Positions 18,001-25,645 of a stretch of 51,755 bases of DNA are shown piece after piece. A program made the position numbers and the translations under genes. Numbering within the stretch: the stretch's first letter is position 1; every line of letters starts with the position of its first letter. Source of the DNA: an uncultured Lachnospiraceae bacterium (GTDB taxonomy: Bacteria; Bacillota; Clostridia; Lachnospirales; Lachnospiraceae); contig CANQSA010000018.1 in NCBI GenBank assembly GCA_947626415.1, forward strand, positions 1 to 51,755, in the 5' to 3' direction. The notes beneath the pieces are model-generated. The model saw only the letters and a program-made list of their open reading frames with translations, was not told where the DNA came from and did no database searches.

Positions 18001-19669
18001 TTGTGTATTTATACAACTCATACAGCGCGTCATTCATACCGCCGTACTCGATGCCCAAAACGGTATTCTTCTGCGCGTCGGTATAATTATGTACCCGTTC
18101 ATAGATCCACTCGCCCAAGTCGGACGCAACAGCCAGCGCATCCAAATTGCCGGTATATTTATAAACATCCACCAGACCGGTCAGGATCTTGTGCATCGTA
18201 TACCAGGGCACCCACGCCTGCGTCGCGATATTGGCAAGTCCCTTTTCCACATTGTCAAACTGCAGTTCCACATTCTTCTGGAAATTCGCGTTCGGCAGGG
18301 TTGCGCCAAAAATGTAGCCGTCTCCTTTTAATTCCTGACACTTCTTCAGTGAAGTTACGATCTCATTTAAGATATCGCCGACCTTCTGCTTGTCAGCGGC
18401 GGAAATATTGGCGTTGGAATAAGCCTGCGCCATAGCCGTCATATAATGGCCCAGCGTATGGCCGCCGATCAGGGAATTCTCCCATCCGCCGTCATAGCGA
18501 GTGGCATTTTTCATAAACGCTTTTCGCTCCGCATCCGAATATCCTGCGGCATAAGCAGCCGTCTCGCGGAAACCGGCCAACAGCTTATCGGTATCCAGAG
18601 ATACCAGCCAGTCCACATCCTTCTGGAACGCATTGACGGTCCAGTCACTGGTCAGCAGTACGTCCGACAGGGCAAAATGCTCCATCCCCATCAGAGAGTT
18701 CATCGCCGTAACCGTTACGGTAAACTCCTTTTTCACAACAGCCTCACCGTTCGTCACTGTAGCAGTCAGCGTAACCACTGCGTCTGCTTCTCCTGCCGCC
18801 GGACGGGTTACCGTACCGTCCGCAGCGATCACATCCGGTTTGCTGGAAGTCCAGGAAATCTTACTGCCTGCCAGGCTGCCGGTCACAGGCAGCGCCAGAT
18901 TGCCGGTCGTTGTTGCCGGCAGAGAAATTGACTCTGCGTCACGCTTCGCGCGCGCTTCATCTCCGCTCAGGGAAATGGTGATATACGTCATATTGATCGC
19001 CTTATTGGCGTCTCCCGTTCCTCTGGCATTGATCGTCAGCTCTCCGTCCGTTACCTTAACGGTTCCGCTTACAACGCCGTTATTGGTGGATACCGCAAAG
19101 TCCTTTGCGATCAGCGCTTCATCAGGCTGTCCCAGATTCGCGTACAGCGTCGGCGATTGAGAACAGCTCCACGGATCCGCAAATCCGACTTCTACATCAT
19201 AAGTACCGTTATCCACTTCAAATTTGTAATCCAGATGTCTGATCTCAATATTCGATTCAAACTGGTTCTTGGTATAACGGTTCGTCACTGTCTTGGACTT
19301 CTGGTCTGCGTTTGCTATCTGCTCAAACGGCCAGGTCCAGTCCGTAGTTACACCACTCACCGGAGCGGCGCCGTTTACCAGCGGGCTGCTCACGGTATCG
19401 TCAATCCCCCACTTGTATCCGGTCTTGGCATCGGTTCCGTACACCTGATCCGTAACGGAATTCCGGGTTCCCAGCTGACCGTCATCCGGCACCGTAGTGG
19501 GATCAATATCTCCGCAGTCCACGAAATACACGACGGTATTATCTTCCCGTTCCTGCTCTGCCGCTTCTGCTTCACCGGCCGGAGCAAACACCGTCATACC
19601 GGAAACTGCCATGGTAACAGTAAGCGCCATTGCCATTACGCGTTTACTGTGTACTGTTAGAGTTCGCAT
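15038..19669 (-). CDS. Cell-wall-anchored GH127 beta-L-arabinofuranosidase
   Basis: A 1543-residue surface enzyme. Order: signal peptide (1-37); N-terminal beta domain, possibly malectin-like (about 45-245); Ig-like domain (about 246-320, with SKISWTSSKPDVIAADGTV); GH127 catalytic region (about 330-880); beta domains; a LamG-like concanavalin domain (about 1270-1440, GVNGKALQLDGTYGLKLG); a PGTDE-repeat linker; and PPKTSD plus hydrophobic segment and KKK tail. In the known GH127 enzyme HypBA1, Zn is held by Glu-x-Cys and a Cys-Cys pair, one Cys being the nucleophile. The same signature is here as Glu659-Thr-Cys661 and Cys728-Cys729, with a probable acid/base Glu641 in EHFG. It should remove terminal beta-L-arabinofuranose, as in extensins. 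The sortase motif is non-canonical. GGAGGAGA precedes the ATG; divergent from an AraC regulator. Confidence 0.9.
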   Translation of the reverse strand: MRTLTVHSKRVMAMALTVTMAVSGMTVFAPAGEAEAAEQEREDNTVVYFVDCGDIDPTTVPDDGQLGTRNSVTDQVYGTDAKTGYKWGIDDTVSSPLVNGAAPVSGVTTDWTWPFEQIANADQKSKTVTNRYTKNQFESNIEIRHLDYKFEVDNGTYDVEVGFADPWSCSQSPTLYANLGQPDEALIAKDFAVSTNNGVVSGTVKVTDGELTINARGTGDANKAINMTYITISLSGDEARAKRDAESISLPATTTGNLALPVTGSLAGSKISWTSSKPDVIAADGTVTRPAAGEADAVVTLTATVTNGEAVVKKEFTVTVTAMNSLMGMEHFALSDVLLTSDWTVNAFQKDVDWLVSLDTDKLLAGFRETAAYAAGYSDAERKAFMKNATRYDGGWENSLIGGHTLGHYMTAMAQAYSNANISAADKQKVGDILNEIVTSLKKCQELKGDGYIFGATLPNANFQKNVELQFDNVEKGLANIATQAWVPWYTMHKILTGLVDVYKYTGNLDALAVASDLGEWIYERVHNYTDAQKNTVLGIEYGGMNDALYELYKYTKNEHFVAAAEKFDEISLYKAVAAGTPNVLNNKHANTTIPKFLGALNRYLAVGDETGEQYLQYAEAFWEMVITHHTYITGGNSEDEHFGADDILDAERTNVNNETCNTNNMLKMSKALFEITGEKKYADYYENTLLNAIMPSQNPETGMTMYFQPMATGYQKVFSTAEHSFWCCTGTGMENFTKLNDSIYFKKNGQLVINQYTSSKVTWKEQNLTVEQAADLPYSDEVKITVGQIDAKEALNMSLWLRLPDWLASDAVITIDGTAYAYGTNAGYAVIPADRIKNGTVITVKLPMTVVAYNLPDNENVYAFKYGPVVMSAKLGTAKQGTTSHGVSLSVPSVKAISSDNIGISVTETVAEYMEQIADYAVIAKDAAGELTMKLSGTNVDYTFIPHNKLFGDSYGIYFTFSVDTEGRDSDKVLADKEAQRADDATSDRIQAGYGQYEPGLEEKDSVSVTNDNVYRYAKAGGYFQYDVRITEGAENYLLVTFNKEDDGKPIRITVGDEVLFDKVLDWKNETISNETLAEADQAQYYQVKIPISAKITEKYAKDVTHNNETYKALQIRFAGTAAKDSARVCSWLICMRAYRTENELVDLTFDKGDISAAGKVYTVIIPYTESTLSATFTIADSNGYVTVDGKAIDETQAKSLEVIDGKRYDVKVYAEDFETYESYTIRIQVDYTGLAEDLAKDVVGIFDFEEDSNGAEAVSKGAVPPVKDKVEFNYVEGVNGKALQLDGTYGLKLGPTQDLGDSYTISFWMKPDALGGQYDPTFTAGTFAPEYWLNATFDGKIWSSNGSHVEYPASGPYTAGEWQQVTIVVDGTADGSVSGTCIGKLYVNGELVAEGNVAKGIMTRENALAYFGVNAWDAYYKGAVDEILMFGKALNGNEVKAIASNVINVKALQGGGTDEPGTDEPGTDEPGTDKPDTEKPTDKPAGEPSDDKPAGPGGDGNDSANPPKTSDDNAMLFWMFVLAGAAGLLGIAYSAKKKTEE

Positions 19670-19899
19670 ATCTTCTCCTCCTTTTAATTTTCTTATTAAA
19701 CAATATTATACTCCGTTTTTTTCTTCATTTATATAGCAAAAGGTTATTTTTGGTGTAAAATGAGGTTGTGATTTGTTGGAATCGGTGTGAAAACGTCATC
19801 TTCCCCTTTCTGATTCCTTTACTTTTTCCTCCGCGTTCTTTATAATACAGATCAGGAGTGTTTCCCCGACATTGCAAAGCAGGAAAGGAGCGGGATGAA
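19670..19899. promoter_or_regulatory. Divergent control region between GH127 and AraC genes
   Basis: The 230-bp gap contains a minus-strand TATAAT (19710-19705) 36 nt before the GH127 start with no good -35 at the right distance, as is common for activator-dependent promoters. The AraC protein encoded on the other side is the natural candidate activator. No clear direct repeats for its binding were identified. Confidence 0.4.
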
Positions 19900-20727
19900 A
19901 TGAATTTCTATAGTTTTTCTTCTGAAGAACCTGTGCTCTACCATTATACCGGCAAATTTGAAGCCCCCAGTCCGGAATGGACGCATATTACCCGGGATCT
20001 GGGCGATTATGAGCTGATCGTGATGACAAGCGGCACCCTGTATATTGCGGATCACAAACAGCACTATGAAGTTCACAGCGGGGAATATCTGCTCATGGCG
20101 CCCACTCCCTTTCAGCACGGTTATGCGCCGTCCGACTGTTCTTTTTACTGGCTGCACTTTTCTCCGCAGCGGCAGGCGGATCCCGAGACCGAACCGTGCC
20201 TCACACTGCCGGCTTCGGGCGCCATTCCCAAACCGGAACGGCTTCTGGTCCTTTTAAAACAATTACAGGATGCGATCCGCCGTTACCGGAATCTTTCTTA
20301 TAATAATTACGCCACATCCGCCATCCTCATGGAATTATTCTGCCAGATCACGGTACCGGTAGACATTCACGCCGTTTCCAACGGGCACGGCCAGCTTTAT
20401 CAGGATATTATCGATTACATCCGATGGAATATTTCCAAGCCCATCCGGGTCAGCGATATTGCCGCTTACTACGGATATAACGAAAAATACCTGACCACCT
20501 TTTTTAAAAACCAGTCCGGCGTTTCCCTGAAAACCTATATATTAAATGAGAAAATGGAGGTTGCGAAGTCACAGCTGACCGACACCAACCAGTCAATCTC
20601 CCAGATTGCTTACAGCCTGGGCTTTGCCGACAATCATAACTTTTCCACCTGTTTTAAAAAGATTACCGGCTTCACGCCATCAAGCTATCGGGAATGCTTT
20701 GCGCAGAGACTGCTGTTCCATGAATAG
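19900..20727 (+). CDS. AraC-family transcriptional regulator
   Basis: A 275-residue regulator with an N-terminal cupin-like sensor domain (about 20-105: YELIVMTSGTLYIADHKQHY, then GEYLLMAP) and a C-terminal AraC double helix-turn-helix (about 165-270: IRVSDIAAYYGYNEKYLTTFFK and ISQIAYSLGFADNHNFSTCF). I chose the ATG at 19900 because AGGAG lies about 10 nt upstream; a GTG at 19858 would add 14 residues without a better site. It is divergent from the GH127 gene and probably activates it on sensing a released sugar; the ligand is not deducible. No linked kinase or transporter is present at this spot. Confidence 0.92.
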   Translation: MNFYSFSSEEPVLYHYTGKFEAPSPEWTHITRDLGDYELIVMTSGTLYIADHKQHYEVHSGEYLLMAPTPFQHGYAPSDCSFYWLHFSPQRQADPETEPCLTLPASGAIPKPERLLVLLKQLQDAIRRYRNLSYNNYATSAILMELFCQITVPVDIHAVSNGHGQLYQDIIDYIRWNISKPIRVSDIAAYYGYNEKYLTTFFKNQSGVSLKTYILNEKMEVAKSQLTDTNQSISQIAYSLGFADNHNFSTCFKKITGFTPSSYRECFAQRLLFHE

Positions 20728-20758
20728 GCAGGGAATTGAAAAAAAATAAAAATAGTGC

Positions 20759-20787
20759 TTTACAAAATACCAATTATAAGGTATGAT
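20759..20787 (+). promoter_or_regulatory. tRNA-Pro promoter
   Basis: TTTACA (20759-20764) and TATGAT (20782-20787) are 17 bp apart and end 12 nt before the first tRNA-Pro. The second tRNA is only 34 nt downstream without its own promoter, so both are probably one transcript. Confidence 0.7.
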
Positions 20788-20799
20788 AGTGCATGCAAT

Positions 20800-20874
20800 C
20801 GGGGTGTGGCTCAGCTTGGCTAGAGCGCTTCGTTCGGGACGAAGAGGTCGCGTGTTCGAATCACGTCACCCCGA
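20800..20874 (+). tRNA. tRNA-Pro(CGG)
   Basis: The 75-nt cloverleaf has acceptor stem CGGGGTG/CACCCCG with discriminator A, D-stem GCTC/GAGC, anticodon stem CTTCG/CGAAG around loop TTCGGGA (anticodon CGG, reading CCG) and T-loop TTCGAAT. G37 after the anticodon is normal for tRNA-Pro. CCA is not encoded. Confidence 0.95.
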
Positions 20875-20908
20875 CTATTTTTGCCCTATTTTGACAATTT
20901 CATCATCT

Positions 20909-20983
20909 CGGGGTGTGGCTCAGTTTGGCTAGAGCGCTTTCTTAGGGAGGAAGAGGCCGCGTGTTCGAATCACGTCACTCCGA
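20909..20983 (+). tRNA. tRNA-Pro with AGG anticodon
   Basis: A near copy of the preceding tRNA: same D-arm frame, identical T-arm, and an acceptor stem with one G-U pair (CACTCCG). The anticodon stem CTTTC/GGAAG has one T-G pair around loop TTAGGGA, giving anticodon AGG (for CCT). All arms can still fold. An A at position 34 is rare in bacterial tRNA-Pro, so it is either an inosine-type decoder or a drifting duplicate. Confidence 0.88.
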
Positions 20984-20991
20984 TATACGGC

Positions 20992-21039
20992 GAGCAGCCC
21001 GCAGTCATTTACACTGACTGCGGGCTGCTCTCTTGTTTT
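20992..21039 (+). terminator. Terminator of the tRNA-Pro pair
   Basis: GAGCAGCCCGCAGTCA (20992-21007) and TGACTGCGGGCTGCTC (21015-21030) form a perfect 16-bp stem with a 7-nt loop, followed by TCTTGTTTT. Confidence 0.9.
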
Positions 21040-21064
21040 CTACATGATGTATGCAAGATTCTCT

Positions 21065-21271
21065 CTACTTCCCAGCCAGCCGCAGCACTTCCTCCAGCGG
21101 CAGCCCCAGCCGGCTTGCGATGTCTTCCGGCTTGATAAGGTCAAGCAGGTTTTTCGCGATTTTCTGACGCTCCGACTGCTCGCCGGACTGTCGGCCTTTC
21201 TCAAAACCGGACCGCTCGCCTCGCGCAAATCCTTCCCTCTCCCGATCCCGCATCATTAACTCTAATTTCAT
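21065..21271 (-). pseudogene. C-terminal fragment of an Rpn-family nuclease
   Basis: A 68-residue open frame, MKLELMMRDREREGFARG onward. The charged Gly/Glu/Arg-rich coil and the end DIASRLGLPLEEVLRLAGK are the usual C-terminus of Rpn (PDDEXK-type recombination-promoting nuclease/putative transposase) proteins. It is separated from the rest of the gene by a palindromic insertion, but owns an ATG at 21271 with AAGGAGG at good spacing, supplied by the insertion's flanking repeat. It may therefore be translated as a separate small protein, although the most likely reading is a gene broken in two. Confidence 0.8.
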
Positions 21272-21277
21272 ATACGC

Positions 21278-21409
21278 CCTCCTTCTTTACTTGATAATTG
21301 AATAGGCTAGATTTGTGCCGCAAATGCAGGCACAAATCTGTAAGTGAAATTTAGATTTTCTTAGGCGGATTTTAGACGCCTTAGAAAATCTTTTCACTTT
21401 TGCCTCCTT
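21278..21409 (-). mobile_element. Small palindromic insertion element (copy A) in the Rpn gene
   Basis: About 118 bp (21285-21402) flanked by the 7-bp direct repeat CCTCCTT (21278-21284 and 21403-21409; AAGGAGG on the coding strand). On the minus strand it consists of two hairpins. The first has arms AAGTGAAA...TTTCACTT enclosing AGATTTTCT/AGAAAATCT; the second is AGATTTGTGCC/GGCACAAATCT (perfect 11 bp). No transposase is inside, so it must be non-autonomous. It interrupts the Rpn reading frame and gives the upstream part a foreign tail ending IIK. The precise ends are estimated from the direct repeat only. Confidence 0.65.
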
Positions 21410-22021
21410 GGACTGATAGTCCTTCTTCACTTTCTCTACTTCCTGCTCCAGTTTTCGCACCAGTGCTCCGCCATTCCCGCTTATCTGTTCCGGACGGTTC
21501 AGATAAGTAAGGAACTCCCGCAGCAGAGGATCCGCTTCTTCCGTATTCCCGTCTGCGTTGACAAATACGATCTTCGTTCCTTCTTCCAAATACAAGTCTG
21601 CCTCTTCCTGACACTGTCTCCGGAAAGTATAGAGACACCGGCCGCGCCCGAATGGGTCAAACATACAGAGGAAGATCACGATGGTATCCGGCAGCTTCTC
21701 GTACTCCATTCCCTGCCGCAGCAGATCGAGATCCATCTGCCCGGAATAATAGCGAGCGCGTTTAGGCAGGGCACGGACCAGCTGTACCTGCATCTCCACA
21801 TTGTAGCGGGTATGTGACTCATCATCCGCCATCACGTCCAGTCGGACGCCTTTTGCGGCGTAGGCGTTCTGAATACTCTCCTGTGTGCTGATAACCAGCT
21901 TCGCTTCCGCGATCTTCCGACCCAGGATCACCTCCAAAACACCGCGGCAGACTTCCGGGTTCGCCATGACTTTACAGAACATGAAGTCGTCGCAGAAAGT
22001 CAGATCTTCAAAACATTTCAT
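21287..22021 (-). pseudogene. Rpn-family nuclease, N-terminal part with foreign tail
   Basis: A 244-residue open frame. The first 205 residues match the Rpn/PD-(D/E)XK transposase-like family: DLTFCDDFMFCKVM at the start, then VRLDVMADDESHTRYNVEMQ with the nuclease-core D...E-x-Q, RARYYSGQMDLDLL, and TIVIFLCMFDPFG. From about residue 207 (after VKKDYQSKEA) the sequence switches to a tail encoded by a palindromic insertion and stops. The true C-terminus continues as a separate frame at 21065-21271. Rpn proteins promote RecA-independent recombination and are highly mobile. A strong promoter sits immediately upstream. Confidence 0.85.
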
Positions 22022-22033
22022 GCAACCTCCTTT

Positions 22034-22062
22034 ATTATACTATAATTTCTTTCGTTTTTCAA
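22034..22062 (-). promoter_or_regulatory. Promoter of the Rpn gene, almost leaderless
   Basis: TTGAAA (22062-22057), 17 bp, TATAAT (22039-22034) is nearly a consensus promoter. The -10 ends only 12 nt before the ATG at 22021, so normal initiation about 7 nt downstream would fall within the AAGGAGG (22032-22026). The 150 bp further upstream is AT-rich with nothing else recognisable. Confidence 0.6.
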
Positions 22063-22215
22063 TAACAATCTGCAGATTTATAAAGTTATTTCTCGGTTTA
22101 ATCAACATTATATATTATTGTAAACATATTGTCAATATAATTTATTTCAATTAAAATATTGTTGCAATTTGTTCATTTAAAAATTGAATTGCCAATGGCG
22201 ACTATGTATGGGCTG

Positions 22216-22272
22216 AAAAAAATGGAGCTGCTGCATCAGCTAAAAATATTTAGCTAATACAACAGCCCCATT
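22216..22272 (-). terminator. Terminator of the dipeptidase gene
   Basis: On the minus strand AATGGGGCTGTTGTATTAGC and GCTGATGCAGCAGCTCCATT pair in a long imperfect stem whose core AGCTAAA/TTTAGCT is perfect, followed by a run of seven T. It starts about 20 nt after the dipeptidase stop. Confidence 0.85.
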
Positions 22273-22293
22273 TCTGTCCCTACAAAACTTTTT

Positions 22294-23358
22294 CTATTCC
22301 GGCAGCATTTCCATGAAGTAACGAATCCAGTTCCCGCCAATCAGAGCAATGATATCTTCCTCCGACATACCGCTTTCCAGCAGATAGGCCGTCAATACCG
22401 GCGTCTGCGTATAGTCTGAAAACGCGTCCGACAGTACGATATCCTGTTTCAGACGGGGTACTGCCCGTTCATAGGAGTCAATCATATCAAATCCGTATCC
22501 CACATGGGTGATTCCCGCCAGCTCGACCATATACTGCAGCTGCTTTGCCATGGCCTCTATGGGATCTCCGCCCCGGTCAAACCCCGAGAAATATTTGTTG
22601 GCGTTTAATCCGATCACGCCGCCCCGCGCGGCTATTTCCCGCATCTGTTCATCCGTGAGATTCCGCAGACACGGCGTTATCGCTCTGGCATTGGAATGCG
22701 TCGCCACATAAGGTCTGTCTGTTATGCGCGCCAGATCGGCCACTCCAGCGTCATTTAAGTGACTGATATCCAAAAACATTCCCTTTTCTTCCATATATCG
22801 TACCACAGAAATTCCCTGCGGAGAAAGTCCGCCGGCAGGCATGATCTGTTCCGCCTGTACCCGTGGAACCCCGATCGCTAAAGCGGAATGCCGGCTCCAG
22901 ACCAGGGACGCTCCCCGGACGCCGTTCTGCCATAAGATATCCAGCAGCAGTTCATCTGTCCCAATACATTCCAATCCTTCCATATATAGGAGAATCCCGA
23001 CTCTGTTTTCATCCAATACCCGCTGCAGATCTGCCTTCGTCTCCACCAGAACCGCATCATTCAGGGAATCGATCTCCCGCCGGATTACGGCAATCTGGTC
23101 CAACGCGTTCCGCAGCCCCATCTCCGGCAGCTTATTATCCTCCACATAAATAGAGGAGACCAGCAGGTTTAAGCCGGCCTGTTTAAAATCCTTCATATGC
23201 AGGCGGCGCAGAATATTGACTTCTCCCGCCTGATGCCGCAGCAGGATCTCCCCAGCCAGATCCATATGCGCGTCCACAACGGGATACGCCCGGTGCAGTT
23301 CTACCGCTCTCTGCAGATTTCTTTCACTGATGATCATATTCGTGCTCCTATCATTCAA
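22294..23358 (-). CDS. Membrane-dipeptidase-type (M19) Zn dipeptidase
   Basis: A 354-residue amidohydrolase-fold peptidase. Zn ligands expected for the M19/renal dipeptidase family are visible: His-x-Asp in VVDAHMDLAG (about residue 31), the bridging Glu in LYMEGLECIG, His in LDISHLND and His in YVATHSNAR. Family landmarks RNLTDEQMREIAARGGVIGLN and HVGYGFDMID follow. It cleaves dipeptides, including D-containing ones in some members. No signal peptide, so probably cytoplasmic. The ATG could be at 23358 or seven codons later (MIISERN). It is a single gene with its own terminator, divergent from the NUDIX gene. Confidence 0.92.
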   Translation of the reverse strand: MNDRSTNMIISERNLQRAVELHRAYPVVDAHMDLAGEILLRHQAGEVNILRRLHMKDFKQAGLNLLVSSIYVEDNKLPEMGLRNALDQIAVIRREIDSLNDAVLVETKADLQRVLDENRVGILLYMEGLECIGTDELLLDILWQNGVRGASLVWSRHSALAIGVPRVQAEQIMPAGGLSPQGISVVRYMEEKGMFLDISHLNDAGVADLARITDRPYVATHSNARAITPCLRNLTDEQMREIAARGGVIGLNANKYFSGFDRGGDPIEAMAKQLQYMVELAGITHVGYGFDMIDSYERAVPRLKQDIVLSDAFSDYTQTPVLTAYLLESGMSEEDIIALIGGNWIRYFMEMLPE

Positions 23359-23444
23359 CTTCTTATATTATACGGGATGATCGCAAAATAGGAAAGTCTT
23401 TTTTCACTGCTTCTATCCGTAAAGACGTAATTTTGCAAAAAAGG

Positions 23445-23474
23445 TTACAAAAATCCGGCAATTTATTCTATAAT
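23445..23474 (+). promoter_or_regulatory. Promoter of the NUDIX gene
   Basis: TTACAA (23445-23450) and TATAAT (23469-23474) are 18 bp apart, 55 nt before the ATG. TAGGAG precedes the start codon. Confidence 0.6.
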
Positions 23475-23528
23475 ACAGTGTAAAAGAGTTCGCAGGAAAA
23501 AACAACTGCTATTTTAGGAGAGAATGCT

Positions 23529-24053
23529 ATGGAAACAAATAAAAGCTGTCTGACCACACTGTGTTATATTGAAAAAGAAGATTGTTATCTGATGCTCCAC
23601 CGCATAAAAAAAGAATCGGATATCAACCGGGATAAATGGATTGGCGTCGGAGGTCATTTCGAACCGGGCGAAAGTCCGGAAGAATGTCTGCTGCGGGAGG
23701 TAAAAGAAGAGACCGGTCTGACACTGACCCGCTGGCAGTTCCGGGGTATCGTCACTTTCCTGGCGGATTCCTTCCCCGCCGAATATATGTGTCTGTATAC
23801 CGCCGATCAATTTGCGGGGACGCTGACGGAGCAGACCCTGGCAGATTGTCCGGAGGGACGCCTGGAATGGGTGAAAAAGGCCGCCCTGTCCGGATTAAAT
23901 CTCTGGACGGGCGACCTTGTGTTCTTTAAACTGCTTGCGCAGAATATTCCGTTTTTCTCTCTGAAACTGCGATATGAGGGCGACCGCTTAAGCGAATGCG
24001 TATTAAACGGACAGCCGCTTGACTGGAAAGCCTTCTTAGCGCAATCATCCTGA
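23529..24053 (+). CDS. NUDIX hydrolase, MutT/8-oxo-dGTPase-like
   Basis: A 174-residue protein with a complete Nudix box GX5EX7REVXEEXG (GGHFEPGESPEECLLREVKE then ETGL, about residues 41-64). WIGVGGHFEPGES resembles MutT/YtkD-type 8-oxo-dGTP diphosphatases. It would hydrolyse a nucleoside diphosphate linked to another group; exact substrate unknown. The C-terminal 45 residues extend beyond the core fold. It is convergent with the GH51 gene, the two stops being 14 bp apart, with no room for a terminator of its own. Confidence 0.9.
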   Translation: METNKSCLTTLCYIEKEDCYLMLHRIKKESDINRDKWIGVGGHFEPGESPEECLLREVKEETGLTLTRWQFRGIVTFLADSFPAEYMCLYTADQFAGTLTEQTLADCPEGRLEWVKKAALSGLNLWTGDLVFFKLLAQNIPFFSLKLRYEGDRLSECVLNGQPLDWKAFLAQSS

Positions 24054-24067
24054 TCCGGCCGATCCTT

Positions 24068-25588
<1,521 letters not shown>

Positions 25589-25645
25589 TCAGTTTACCAT
25601 TCGGTCCCTGCTTTTTCAATGTCGGTTCTTATCCTGTTTTCTGTA

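Noticed and set aside
20800-20983. The two tRNA-Pro genes as attachment sites of an integrated element
   Set aside because: They are 34 nt apart with nothing between them, and no integrase is nearby; a tandem tRNA duplication explains them.
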